NCBI GenBank assembly: GCA_964371715.1
Contig: CAYJNO010000012.1
Span: forward strand, 1 to 56,977
Length of the DNA stretch: 56,977 bases
Direction of reading: 5' to 3'
From: CAYJNO01 sp964371715
GTDB lineage: Bacteria; Bacillota_I; Bacilli_A; Erysipelotrichales; Erysipelotrichaceae
Shown here: positions 1-7,344 of the stretch, piece after piece
Numbering within the stretch: the first letter of the stretch is position 1
How the letters are laid out: every line of letters begins with the position of its first letter
Program-made: the position numbers and the translations under genes
Notes under the pieces: generated by a model
Seen by the model: only the letters and a program-made list of their open reading frames with translations
Database searches by the model: none
What the model was told of the DNA's origin: nothing

Positions 1-60
1 ACCGACAGTTGAACCAACAGTTGAGCCAACAGTTGAACCAACAGTTGAGCCAACAATTGA
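1..60 (+). repeat. 12-bp tandem repeat coding for PTVE units
   Basis: Five consecutive 12-bp units encode P-T-V-E / P-T-I-D. The Glu codon alternates GAA/GAG, giving a 24-bp higher-order period. It is a Pro/Thr/Glu linker in the surface protein below and probably continues upstream of the window. Short identical units like these can change copy number by slippage and can confuse short-read assembly. Confidence 0.85.
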
Positions 61-1853
61 TTCATCTGAAGCTGCTTTTACTGCTGCAGATAATAGATCA
101 AGTTTTGTATCATCAACTGCACAAGGTAGTGGTACAGAAGAAGATCCATTTATAATAATAAAAGGACAAACAATCAAGGTAACTGTAGACTATGGACAAC
201 GAATTCGTGCAATCTTTAGTTCTTATAAATACTCAATACCAAGTAATGGAAGTAACACTCTTCATTACAATGGTGTTAGATGTTATGCATCTTGTGAACT
301 ACCTACTGATTCTAATTTGTCTACAGTAGAATTAACTATAAAAGGTAATTATATTGGTGGATATACATATCAAGTTAAAGGTGATGCTGAAGTAGAGAGT
401 CAATTTAAGTATTTTTACGTAAATGTTGTAGACCCTAAATTAGATATACTTGGTACAGTACCAAATGATGGAAGTGATGATATAGCAAATGCATATGCAA
501 CAAAAGAATCAACATGGACTGATAGTGCAAATGGAGAAGCGGAAATTAAATTTGAGCTTTCAGCAGATTCTATTACAGTAGGTGCTGATATAATAATAGT
601 ACTTGATAAATCAGGTAGTATGGAAAAAAGTGATAGTTGGTCAACTGCAGTAAAATCAACTAATACATTAATTGATAATTTATTAGTATCTGGATCAGAA
701 AATAGAGTTGCCATTGTGCCTTTTTCTGGAGCATTTGGGAATAACCTATCACCATACTCATATGATTTAGATGTTATAGGGAGTCATAATCTAACTAGTA
801 GTAGTTCATCATTAAAATCAGTGATGAATGGTTTAAGCTCTAGCGGTGGAACAAATTATTCTTCAGCTTTAATAAAAGCGCTTGAATATGCTTCGAATCC
901 TGAAATAGGAGATAGAGCATTACATATAATCTTTATGTCTGATGGAAAACCTGGAGTAAATGGCGAATCATTAGGTTCAACAAATTGGAATGGGTCATTA
1001 CAAGCAGCTGAACTTAAAGAATTAGGAGCTACTATCCATACAGTAGCAATAAATAATAGTGGTGAAATAAACGACAGTGCCTTATCATTTTTAGAAAATG
1101 AAATTGGAACTACAGATGGATTATCTTTTGTACTTAAAGATATAAGTGAATTAAGTCCAATATTGGATAGTATTAAAAATCATATTAATTATTCATTAAC
1201 AAATGCAGTGTTAACAGATGTAATTAGTGATGAATTTGAAATTGACTATAGTAGATTTCCGGGCGGTGTGTTACCTGAAGGATATGAAGTTGTAGGTAAT
1301 ACAGTAACAATAGATGTTGATAAAATATCTAGTACTACAGAAACATTTATTATTCCAATTAAATTAAAAGATAATAATATTCCTGAAGGAGATTATGAAA
1401 CAAATGACTATGCTGAATTAACATACAATCAATTAGATGGAACAAATGGTAGTATCAATAGTGAAAATCCTGGAGAAATTGCATCACCTACACTTGAGGT
1501 TAATAAAGGAAGTATTAATGTAAAATACTATTTAGTTAATGATGAAGGTCAATTTATTGATGCTAAAGGAAATATAACTGATAAAACTAATGCTCTTGCA
1601 TATGAAACACCATATATTGTGGATGGATACACTAATATAAATTTAGGTATTTACAATGTTGATGGTACGACTTTAGTTGAAACCGGATATGAATTCTATA
1701 ATGCAAATTCAGAATATCCAGCTAATGTAAATGTTGAAATTAATTTAGATAATAAAATTAACACAGCAGAATTCTTAGTGACGAAAACTGCTTTACTTGA
1801 ACAAGAATTAACAATAACAAATCCAGAACTTGGATATAATGGTGAAGAACAAG
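2..1853 (+). CDS. Large surface protein, internal part with vWA domain (5' end outside window, 3' side cut by gap)
   Basis: The frame is open from the first base, so the gene starts upstream; the TTG at 317 is not a real start. The order is a PTVE linker, a short beta-rich region with two Cys (about 279-295), then a von Willebrand factor A domain. The vWA metal-ion site reads D-K-S-G-S-M (605-622), with a later T-N-Y and the conserved M-S-D-G-K-P-G strand. After the vWA domain comes a region resembling the isopeptide/DUF11-like beta domains of Gram-positive adhesins (about 1200-1480), then further beta domains up to the gap. vWA domains of this kind are found in adhesins and pilus-tip proteins, and extracellular binding is the likely role. 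The apparent stop reading after the N run is an artefact. The 3' part is at 1954-2816. Confidence 0.82.
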
Positions 1854-1953
1854 NNNNNNNNNNNNNNNNNNNNNNNNNNNNNNNNNNNNNNNNNNNNNNN
1901 NNNNNNNNNNNNNNNNNNNNNNNNNNNNNNNNNNNNNNNNNNNNNNNNNNNNN
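1854..1953. other. Assembly gap (100 N)
   Basis: Exactly 100 N, the usual placeholder for a gap of unknown length. The coding frames on the two sides differ by one, so the true length is not 100 bases unless the gene is broken. The gap sits inside a repetitive surface-protein gene, a typical place for assembly failure. Confidence 0.98.
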
Positions 1954-2816
1954 ACATTACAGAGAAAAATGTAAATGACAATACAGAATATAAAGTAGTA
2001 ATTGAAAAGCCAGGACATGACACAGTAGAGAAGGAATTCACTATTGAAATTAAACCTATAGATGTGGAAATAACAGTAGGAAATTATGATAAATTTACTG
2101 GAGATGAAGATCCAACAATTGAAGCATTAATTGAAGGGTTAGTTGGCGCTGATGAACTTGAATATACAATCACTCGTGTACCGGGAGAAAATGCGGGAAG
2201 TTATGATCTTTTAATTGAGGTTAAAGATAATCCAAATTATAATTTCATAATAAATATAGGTAAATTATCTATTAATAATAGACCAGTCGCTCCAACACCA
2301 ACTGTTGTGCCAACTCCATCAGTTGTGCCAACAATTGTTCCTACACCTACAACAACACCTGTTGTAGAAGTAGAACCAACAGTTACACCAAGCATTGAAC
2401 CGACTACTACTCCAACAACGGATGTAGAAAATGACAATGTTGATGATGAAACAATCATAGATGGTGAAACTCCAGAGCAAGCAAATAATAATGGATCATG
2501 GAGTTTATTTGACTTAATTACAACATTAATCACAGTTGTTTTACTAGTGGCTTATGTAGTCTATAAAAAGTCAAATGATGAAGAAGATAAAACTGAATTG
2601 AAACGTAGAAAATTATCGATTGGAATAATTGGATTATTCACAATTTCTAGCATTATCTTATTTGTATTAACTCAAGATTTAACATTACCAATGACAATAT
2701 TTGATTCTTATAGTATTATTTTTGCGGTAATATTAGTTGTTCAAATTATATTATTTATCTTTATGCCAAAATATAAAGAAAATAATGATGATAATGAAAT
2801 TTCTTATCAAGGTTAA
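1954..2816 (+). CDS. Surface protein C-terminus: MBG-like domain, PT linker, three-helix membrane anchor
   Basis: This is the 3' part of the gene interrupted by the gap, in the frame that starts at 1956. It encodes an MBG-type beta domain (about 2059-2280; V-E-I-T-V-x-N-Y-x-K-F-T-G-x-E-D-P followed by A-G-S-Y). A Pro/Thr/Val linker of about 50 residues follows (about 2281-2420), then an acidic stretch. The end holds three hydrophobic helices, near 2500-2565, 2615-2680 and 2690-2770. There is no LPXTG motif, so the protein appears to be held by the membrane helices and not by sortase. A strong terminator follows the stop. That both parts belong to one gene is inferred from matching domain style and strand; an unseen gene boundary inside the gap cannot be excluded. 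Confidence 0.8.
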
Positions 2817-2831
2817 TAATTAAAAATAATT

Positions 2832-2889
2832 AAATAGAGTAATGAACAAATAGTTAAATTAGCTATTTGTTTCATACTCTATTTTTTTT
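2832..2889 (+). terminator. Intrinsic terminator after the surface protein
   Basis: A long hairpin (left arm starting AAATAGAGTA, right arm ending TACTCTATTT) is followed by eight T. Confidence 0.9.
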
Positions 2890-2963
2890 ATTAGAATCAC
2901 AATGAATTATAAACAAATAAAATAATAATTCATTGTGTTAGAATTATATAGTAGGAGGTAAGT

Positions 2964-3338
2964 ATGAATACAATTGGAAATATATTATGGTTTATTATAT
3001 GTGGTTTATGGTTAGGGATTGGTTGGTTTTTAGTAGGCTTTGTTTGGTGTATTACTATTATTGGTATACCAATAGGTTTACAATGCTTTAAACTAGGAAT
3101 GTTGTCGTTACTTCCATTTGGTAAAGATATTCAATACAGCGAAAAGATTAGTTCTTTTTTCTTAAATGTATTATGGATTATATTTGGTGGAATATTTCTT
3201 GCAATTGAAGCGATTGTAATCGGTGCAATTTTATGTGTTACAATAATTGGTATTCCATTTGGGATACAATGCTTTAAAATTGCTAAGCTAGCTCTATTAC
3301 CATTTGGGGCAAATATTATTAACGTAAAACAGTACTAA
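2964..3338 (+). CDS. yccF: YccF-family membrane protein
   Basis: A 124-residue membrane protein made of two copies of the YccF (DUF307) domain. Both halves contain hydrophobic segments, the signature I-T-I-I-G-I-P-x-G-x-Q-C-F-K (about residues 30-43 and 93-106) and L-L-P-F-G. The start is fixed by AGGAGG 5-6 nt upstream of the ATG. YccF is an inner-membrane protein of poorly defined function. The gene stands alone between two terminators, so it is probably monocistronic. The family call is firm; no function is claimed. Confidence 0.9.
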   Translation: MNTIGNILWFIICGLWLGIGWFLVGFVWCITIIGIPIGLQCFKLGMLSLLPFGKDIQYSEKISSFFLNVLWIIFGGIFLAIEAIVIGAILCVTIIGIPFGIQCFKIAKLALLPFGANIINVKQY

Positions 3339-3363
3339 AAGTGATGAAAGTCACTTTTTTTTA
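3337..3363 (+). terminator. Intrinsic terminator after yccF
   Basis: The stem AAAGTGA / TCACTTT is followed by a T tract; the left arm begins at the yccF stop codon. Confidence 0.85.
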
Positions 3364-3430
3364 TTTTAATGCAATAAAATGACTAATTTAAATATTAGTA
3401 TAGTGTAGATGGAAATTAAGGAGGTAGATT

Positions 3431-4132
3431 ATGCAACCAATAGAAGTTTCAAGAAAAGAATTTAAGGGTCAAGTGAATCTAAAAGATCGTTTATTTTTAA
3501 TTGATAATTTTGATAAGTTATTAATACCAGATGCATATGGAGGATACAATGGTTATACAGTAAGAAGTTTATATTTCGATAGTATTAATAACGATGATAT
3601 AAATGCAAAGAAAAACAAGGCTTTAGAACAAAAAAGAATAAGAATGCGAATATATACAGTAAAAGATCAAACAGCTAAAATTGAACTCAAAAGAAAATCT
3701 TATGGAAGACAAAGTAAAGTAAGCTTAGTGATTACAAAAGATGAAGCATTAAAAATGATGAATTGTGAATTTGAGGTTTTAAAGAACTATAATAGTGAAG
3801 TTGCTAACTATTTATATGAGATTATGACAACACAAAATTATCGACCAGTATCGATTATTGAATATGACCGCAGAGCATACACTCATCCAAGCTTTAGTAC
3901 AAGAATAACTTTAGATAGTAATCTACGCTATACAAATTTTAGTTATGATTTATATAGTACAAATTTAAATTTCAAAAAAGTATTATCATCTGATAAGACA
4001 ATATTAGAAGTTAAATACAATCGATTTTTATTTGCACAAATCCAAGATATCTTAGCAAAAGTAGATATGAGTATTAAACCTGCAAGTAAATATGGATCAT
4101 CAAGAAGTTTATTAAACGAATATTATTATTAA
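3431..4132 (+). CDS. VTC-domain protein (polyphosphate polymerase-type)
   Basis: A 233-residue protein matching the VTC domain, the catalytic fold of the yeast vacuolar polyphosphate polymerase Vtc4 and a member of the triphosphate tunnel metalloenzyme group. Expected tunnel motifs are present in order: R-K-E-F near the N-terminus, R-S-L-Y-F-D (about 46-51), R-I-R-M-R-I-Y (about 68-74), K-I-E-L-K-R-K (about 82-88), E-Y-D-R (about 141-144), R-I-T-L-D (about 156-160) and I-L-E-V-K-Y-N (about 193-199). SD GGAGG lies 6 nt before the ATG. The DUF4956 membrane protein follows after 23 nt, the usual bacterial pairing. Synthesis of polyphosphate or a related chain at the membrane is the best guess. 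The CotH-like protein often seen with this pair is absent here. Confidence 0.88.
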   Translation: MQPIEVSRKEFKGQVNLKDRLFLIDNFDKLLIPDAYGGYNGYTVRSLYFDSINNDDINAKKNKALEQKRIRMRIYTVKDQTAKIELKRKSYGRQSKVSLVITKDEALKMMNCEFEVLKNYNSEVANYLYEIMTTQNYRPVSIIEYDRRAYTHPSFSTRITLDSNLRYTNFSYDLYSTNLNFKKVLSSDKTILEVKYNRFLFAQIQDILAKVDMSIKPASKYGSSRSLLNEYYY

Positions 4133-4155
4133 TTAGAGGAAAAGAGGATATAGAA

Positions 4156-4779
4156 ATGACTTTAGAAACATTATTATTTAACATATTAGAATTAGGAATA
4201 ACAGGAGTTATCGCTAGTATAATGTATTTTACATATTATCAAGTACATTCAAAACTTTCATATAATAAAAATTTTAACGTAACAATATTTATGATTTCAC
4301 TTGTTACATTAGTATTATTTGATGCTATTGAAGGGAATATGAATGTATCAATTGGGATGTTAGGTGCATTATCAATAGTAAGATTTAGAACAAATATAAA
4401 AGATATAAGAGATATAGTCTTTGTATTATGGTCGTTATCAATTGGGATTATATGTTCAGCAGGGCATTATGAAATGGCATTAATTTTATCCGCTGTGGCA
4501 TGTGTCTATATGATTTTTACTAGTAATCAAACAAATGAAAAGACTCTATTATTAGTAATTAGAGGTTCAAGTAGTGATATATATCAAATTGAAAAAACAA
4601 TTGATACTAATTACAAAAATAAGACTGTAAAAGCCAAAAATTTATTAAAAGATTCTTATGAATTAGTTTATGAAGTAATGCCAAATACAAAAGAAGTAAT
4701 TAGTATTGAAAAAGAGTTGTTTGATATTAGCGGCGTTGATTCAGTAAATATCTTAGCAGCTAATACAGAAGTGGCATAG
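4156..4779 (+). CDS. DUF4956 membrane protein, partner of the VTC-domain protein
   Basis: A 207-residue protein with about four membrane helices in its first 125 residues and a cytosolic C-terminal domain of about 80 residues. The loop G-M-L-G-A-L-S-I-V-R-F-R-T-x-I-K-D-x-R-D (about 74-93) is the hallmark of DUF4956. The C-terminal part, with V-I-R-G and a V-Y-E-V strand, resembles a small ferredoxin-like regulatory fold. It is co-transcribed with the VTC-domain gene. A role as the membrane channel or anchor for the polymer made by the VTC protein is inferred from this conserved pairing and is not shown by the sequence. Confidence 0.85.
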   Translation: MTLETLLFNILELGITGVIASIMYFTYYQVHSKLSYNKNFNVTIFMISLVTLVLFDAIEGNMNVSIGMLGALSIVRFRTNIKDIRDIVFVLWSLSIGIICSAGHYEMALILSAVACVYMIFTSNQTNEKTLLLVIRGSSSDIYQIEKTIDTNYKNKTVKAKNLLKDSYELVYEVMPNTKEVISIEKELFDISGVDSVNILAANTEVA

Positions 4780-4793
4780 TAAGTAGATTTCTA

Positions 4794-4822
4794 TTGCAAA
4801 TATCACAAAATAGGTATAGAAT
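4794..4822 (+). promoter_or_regulatory. Predicted promoter of the feoA unit
   Basis: TTGCAA (4794-4799), 17 nt, TAGAAT (4817-4822). The start point would be near 4829, inside the palindrome described next. Confidence 0.6.
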
Positions 4823-4825
4823 AAA

Positions 4826-4847
4826 ATTGTTAGTTTAAGCTAACAAT
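4826..4847. promoter_or_regulatory. Palindrome at the feoA start point (candidate operator or 5'-UTR hairpin)
   Basis: ATTGTTAG - 6 nt - CTAACAAT is a perfect 8-bp inverted repeat that touches the feoA SD (GGAGG, 4848-4852). It could bind an iron-responsive DtxR-type repressor, whose boxes have TTAG...CTAA arms, or act as an RNA hairpin next to the SD. The regulator is not in the window. Confidence 0.5.
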
Positions 4848-4857
4848 GGAGGTTTAT

Positions 4858-5076
4858 ATGAATTTAAATGATGTTATGATAAATGAATTATACAATATTA
4901 AAAATATTGATAAAGGAGATATAGAAACTTATGAATTTTTAAAATCATTAGGCTGCTATGTTGGCGAAAGCATTAAAGTTGTTTCTAGGAATAGTGATAA
5001 TTTAGTAGTTGTTGTAAAAGGTGCTAGATATAGTATAGATAATGAACTTGCTGAAATAATTGAATGCGAGGCATAA
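4858..5076 (+). CDS. feoA: FeoA domain protein (ferrous iron uptake accessory)
   Basis: A 72-residue SH3-like FeoA protein. It normally works at the cytosolic face with the ferrous-iron permease FeoB. Typical features are a G-x-x-x-x-x-x-L-K-S-L-G-C-x-V-G-E segment and the closing strand V-K-G-A-R-Y-S-I-D-N-E-L-A. The ATG at 4858 is chosen over 4846 because GGAGG (4848-4852) overlaps the upstream ATG and sits 5 nt from this one. No feoB follows; the next gene begins one base after this stop. FeoA may serve a FeoB encoded elsewhere, or feoB may have been lost from this locus. Confidence 0.85.
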   Translation: MNLNDVMINELYNIKNIDKGDIETYEFLKSLGCYVGESIKVVSRNSDNLVVVVKGARYSIDNELAEIIECEA

Positions 5077-5220
5077 ATGGAAAACATCATTGTATTATTA
5101 ATTATTGTTGCAATAGTTGGTAGCTCAATTGCGTATTTTCTTAGAGAAAAAAGACGTGGTGTTAAGTGTGTTGGATGTTCCTTATCAAAAAGTTGTGATA
5201 AAAAGAAAAAATCTATTTGA
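5077..5220 (+). CDS. FeoB-associated Cys-rich membrane protein (47 aa)
   Basis: A small ORF whose ATG directly follows the feoA stop. It has one N-terminal membrane helix (about residues 4-22), a basic stretch (R-E-K-R-R-G), then K-C-V-G-C-S and S-C-D-K-K-K. This layout, helix then G-x-K-C-x-G-C plus a third Cys and Lys-rich end, is that of the Cys-rich proteins normally encoded just after feoB in Firmicutes. Its exact role is unknown; a metal-handling or FeoC-like job is assumed. It has no SD of its own and is probably translated by coupling to feoA. It ends in TGA, and the arsR promoter begins inside its last codons. Confidence 0.8.
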   Translation: MENIIVLLIIVAIVGSSIAYFLREKRRGVKCVGCSLSKSCDKKKKSI

Positions 5221-5244
5221 CAATAGAATAAAATATGTTATATT
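5217..5244 (+). promoter_or_regulatory. Predicted arsR promoter
   Basis: TTGACA (5217-5222), 16 nt, TATATT (5239-5244). The -35 overlaps the stop codon of the small Cys-rich gene. Confidence 0.75.
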
Positions 5245-5248
5245 AAAC

Positions 5249-5266
5249 ATATCGATGAATATCGAT
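5249..5266. promoter_or_regulatory. Candidate ArsR operator at the arsR start point
   Basis: Two ATCGAT blocks (5251-5256 and 5261-5266) separated by 4 nt form an inverted repeat just downstream of the -10. The same core occurs upstream of acr3. Confidence 0.55.
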
Positions 5267-5280
5267 TTAAGAGGTGGACA

Positions 5281-5568
5281 ATGAGTGAAGCAAAAATTTT
5301 TAAAGGATTATGTGATGCAAATCGTATAGAAATTTTATTATTACTTAAAAATGGGCCTCTATGTGCTTGTGAAATACTTGAAAGTTTAGAGTTAGCTCAA
5401 TCGACATTATCGCACCATATGAAAGTATTAAGTGATTCTGGGTTAATTGAAACTAAAAAAGATGGTAAATGGATTTATTATAGTGTAAATAATGAATTAT
5501 TAGATCAAGCACAAGATATATTAGAAAATTTAAAAGCAGACAGTAATAAATTAAAAAAATGCAAATAA
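5281..5568 (+). CDS. arsR: ArsR/SmtB-family metalloid-responsive repressor
   Basis: A 95-residue winged-helix repressor. The L-C-A-C-E segment (about residues 27-31) is at the position of the E-L-C-V-C-D arsenite site of ArsR helix 3. It is followed by the recognition helix A-Q-S-T-L-S-H-H-M-K-V-L (about 39-50) and the wing K-D-G-K-W-I-Y-Y (about 60-67). Two Cys in the C-x-C arrangement fit As(III)/Sb(III) sensing. SD AGAGGTGG precedes the ATG. It is followed by the arsenite permease, the classical target of such a repressor, with a hairpin between them. Confidence 0.92.
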   Translation: MSEAKIFKGLCDANRIEILLLLKNGPLCACEILESLELAQSTLSHHMKVLSDSGLIETKKDGKWIYYSVNNELLDQAQDILENLKADSNKLKKCK

Positions 5569-5590
5569 CCATCATAGATGGTTATTTATT
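5563..5590 (+). terminator. Hairpin between arsR and acr3 (weak terminator or attenuator)
   Basis: An 11-bp perfect stem, AAATAACCATC / GATGGTTATTT, with loop ATA overlaps the arsR stop. Only a broken T tract follows, so read-through into acr3 is likely. Confidence 0.6.
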
Positions 5591-5595
5591 TAACT

Positions 5596-5611
5596 AATAT
5601 ATCGATATATT
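5596..5611. promoter_or_regulatory. 16-bp perfect palindrome upstream of acr3 (second ArsR operator candidate)
   Basis: AATATATCGATATATT is a perfect 16-bp palindrome centred on ATCGAT, the core also found at the arsR start point. It lies 25 nt before the acr3 start. Confidence 0.5.
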
Positions 5612-5635
5612 TAGATGTATAGAAGTGAGGAAAGT

Positions 5636-6673
5636 ATGAAAAAAGAAAGTAATATTAGTTTTTTTGAAAAGAATTTAACAATTTGGGTTGTTATTTGTAT
5701 GGTGATTGGAATTTTAATTGGTGAATTTTTACCTGTTATTCCAGAAGTATTAGGTAAGTTTGAATATTATAATGTATCACTACCGATTGCTTTTTTAATT
5801 TGGTTAATGATTTATCCAATGATGCTTAAAATAGATTTTAAAAGTATTAAAGATGTAGGTAAAAATCCTAAAGGTTTATTTTTAACTTGGGTGGTAAACT
5901 GGTTAATAAAGCCATTTACAATGTTTGGTATAGCTTATTTCTTCTTTTATGTAGTATTTAAAAATTTAATTAGTCCAGAGCTTGCAAAAGATTATCTTGC
6001 TGGAGCTATCTTACTTGGTGCTGCACCATGTACTGCAATGGTATTTGTATGGTCAGTAATGACTAAAGGTAATCCTGCATACACTGTAGTTCAAGTAGCT
6101 AGTAATGATTTAATTATCTTAGTAGCATTCGCACCAATTGTAGCGTTTTTATTAGGTGTCGGAGGTGTAAGTATACCATGGTCTACTTTAATCTTAACAG
6201 TAGTATTATTTGTTGTAATTCCATTAACTTTTGGGATCTTAACAAGAAACTATATTATTAAAAAACATAGTTTAGATTATTTAAATAATGTTTATATTCC
6301 AAAGTTTAATAATGTGACAATTATTGGTTTATTATTAACGTTAATTATTATCTTTAGTTTCCAAGGAAATGTTATCTTAGATAATCCATTACATATAGCA
6401 TTAATTGCAGTACCACTAACAATTCAAACATTCTTTATTTTCTTTGTAGCATATCTTGGGGCAAAAATATTAAAGTTACCACATGATATTGCAGCACCAG
6501 CTGGAATGATTGGTGCAAGTAACTTCTTTGAGTTAGCAGTAGCAGTAGCTATTGCATTGTTTGGTCCAACTTCACCAGTCGCTTTAGCAACAATTGTTGG
6601 TCTATTAACTGAAGTACCTGTTATGTTAGTTTTAATAAAAATTGCAAATAGTACAAAAAAATATTTTAAATAG
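5636..6673 (+). CDS. acr3: Arsenite efflux permease, ACR3 family
   Basis: A 345-residue ten-helix membrane protein of the ACR3 (bile acid:Na+ symporter-like) family that exports arsenite. Hallmarks are the N-terminal W-x-x-x-x-M-x-x-G segment, Y-P-M-M-L-K-I-D-F (about 57-65), G-A-A-P-C-T-A-M-V-F-V-W (with the essential Cys, about 135-146) and the late A-P-A-G-M-I-G-A-S-N-F-F-E-L-A-V-A motif. Start 5636 is preferred to 5615 because GTGAGG lies 5 nt before it. The permease follows arsR after 67 nt. No arsenate reductase (arsC) is adjacent, so resistance to arsenite is the direct prediction. Confidence 0.93.
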   Translation: MKKESNISFFEKNLTIWVVICMVIGILIGEFLPVIPEVLGKFEYYNVSLPIAFLIWLMIYPMMLKIDFKSIKDVGKNPKGLFLTWVVNWLIKPFTMFGIAYFFFYVVFKNLISPELAKDYLAGAILLGAAPCTAMVFVWSVMTKGNPAYTVVQVASNDLIILVAFAPIVAFLLGVGGVSIPWSTLILTVVLFVVIPLTFGILTRNYIIKKHSLDYLNNVYIPKFNNVTIIGLLLTLIIIFSFQGNVILDNPLHIALIAVPLTIQTFFIFFVAYLGAKILKLPHDIAAPAGMIGASNFFELAVAVAIALFGPTSPVALATIVGLLTEVPVMLVLIKIANSTKKYFK

Positions 6674-6676
6674 TGT

Positions 6677-6713
6677 AAAAACGAATAATTATTTATATAG
6701 TTATTCGTTTTTA
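6677..6713 (+). terminator. Intrinsic terminator after acr3
   Basis: A 12-bp stem, AAAAACGAATAA / TTATTCGTTTTT, with a 12-nt loop and T-rich end. Confidence 0.85.
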
Positions 6714-6715
6714 AT

Positions 6716-6744
6716 TTGTCTAATAACTATAGTTATGTTAGTAT
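6716..6744 (+). promoter_or_regulatory. Leaderless promoter of trmR
   Basis: TTGTCT (6716-6721), 17 nt, TAGTAT (6739-6744) with an extended TG at 6736-6737. Only 6 nt separate the -10 box from the ATG at 6751, so transcription should begin at or next to the start codon. No SD exists. Confidence 0.65.
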
Positions 6745-6750
6745 TTATAC

Positions 6751-7344
6751 ATGAAAAATATAAAGAATTATGCTGCTATAAATGATGTGCCAATAATTCA
6801 AGATGATGGGTTAAACTTTCTTTTAAACTTAGTAAAAAAAGAAGGAAGTATAAATATATTAGAACTTGGAACTGCAATTGGATATTCATCTATAAATATG
6901 GCTAAACTAAATGAAGATATAAGAATCGATACTATTGAAAAAAAGACAGAATTATATGAACTTGCAAAAAAGCATATTATAGAAGAGAGTAAAGAAAATC
7001 AAATTACAGCTTTCAATATGGATATTGATGATTATAAAACAACAAAGATCTATGATTTAATCTTTGTTGATGCTGCAAAAGCACAATATGGTAAATATAT
7101 TGATCAACTATATTTTAACCTTAAAGAGGGTGGAGTCTTTATTTGTGATAACATGGAATTTCATGGATTTGTAAAAAATCCTGACTTAGCTAAAAATAGA
7201 AATACTAAAGCTTTAGTTAAAAAAATAAAGAAATTTTATGATAAAATAATTATAGACCAAAGGTTTGAAAATGAATATTACCAAAATATAGGTGATGGAA
7301 TATTAGTTTTACGAAAGAAGAAGGAGAACACTGATGAAATTTAA
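6751..7344 (+). CDS. trmR: tRNA 5-hydroxyuridine methyltransferase TrmR-like (O-methyltransferase)
   Basis: A 197-residue class I SAM-dependent O-methyltransferase of the COMT-like/YrrM group. The SAM loop is I-L-E-L-G-T-A-I-G-Y-S-S (about 36-47). The acidic E of T-I-E-K-K ends strand 2, and metal/substrate residues fall in I-F-V-D-A-A-K (about 109-115) and F-I-C-D-N-M (about 132-137). The Bacillus YrrM homologue (TrmR) methylates ho5U34 to mo5U34 in tRNA anticodons; yrrM-yrrN-yrrO are adjacent there. Here the two U32 partner genes lie about 18 kb away on the minus strand. The start lacks an SD but follows a -10 box by 6 nt (leaderless). The assignment to TrmR over another small-molecule methyltransferase is by length, motif and partner genes. 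Confidence 0.8.
   Translation: MKNIKNYAAINDVPIIQDDGLNFLLNLVKKEGSINILELGTAIGYSSINMAKLNEDIRIDTIEKKTELYELAKKHIIEESKENQITAFNMDIDDYKTTKIYDLIFVDAAKAQYGKYIDQLYFNLKEGGVFICDNMEFHGFVKNPDLAKNRNTKALVKKIKKFYDKIIIDQRFENEYYQNIGDGILVLRKKKENTDEI

Noticed and set aside
317..319. TTG as start codon of the first gene
   Set aside because: The same frame is open to base 2 and encodes a PT linker and beta domain upstream, so the gene starts before the window.
1858..1978. Reading frame from the vWA part continuing through the N run to a stop at 1978
   Set aside because: The gap is of unknown length, and the other frame after it encodes clear surface-protein domains to 2816; the stop is an artefact.
2964..4779. Treating yccF and the VTC/DUF4956 pair as one system
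   Set aside because: A terminator and a separate SD-led start separate them; no evidence of co-transcription.
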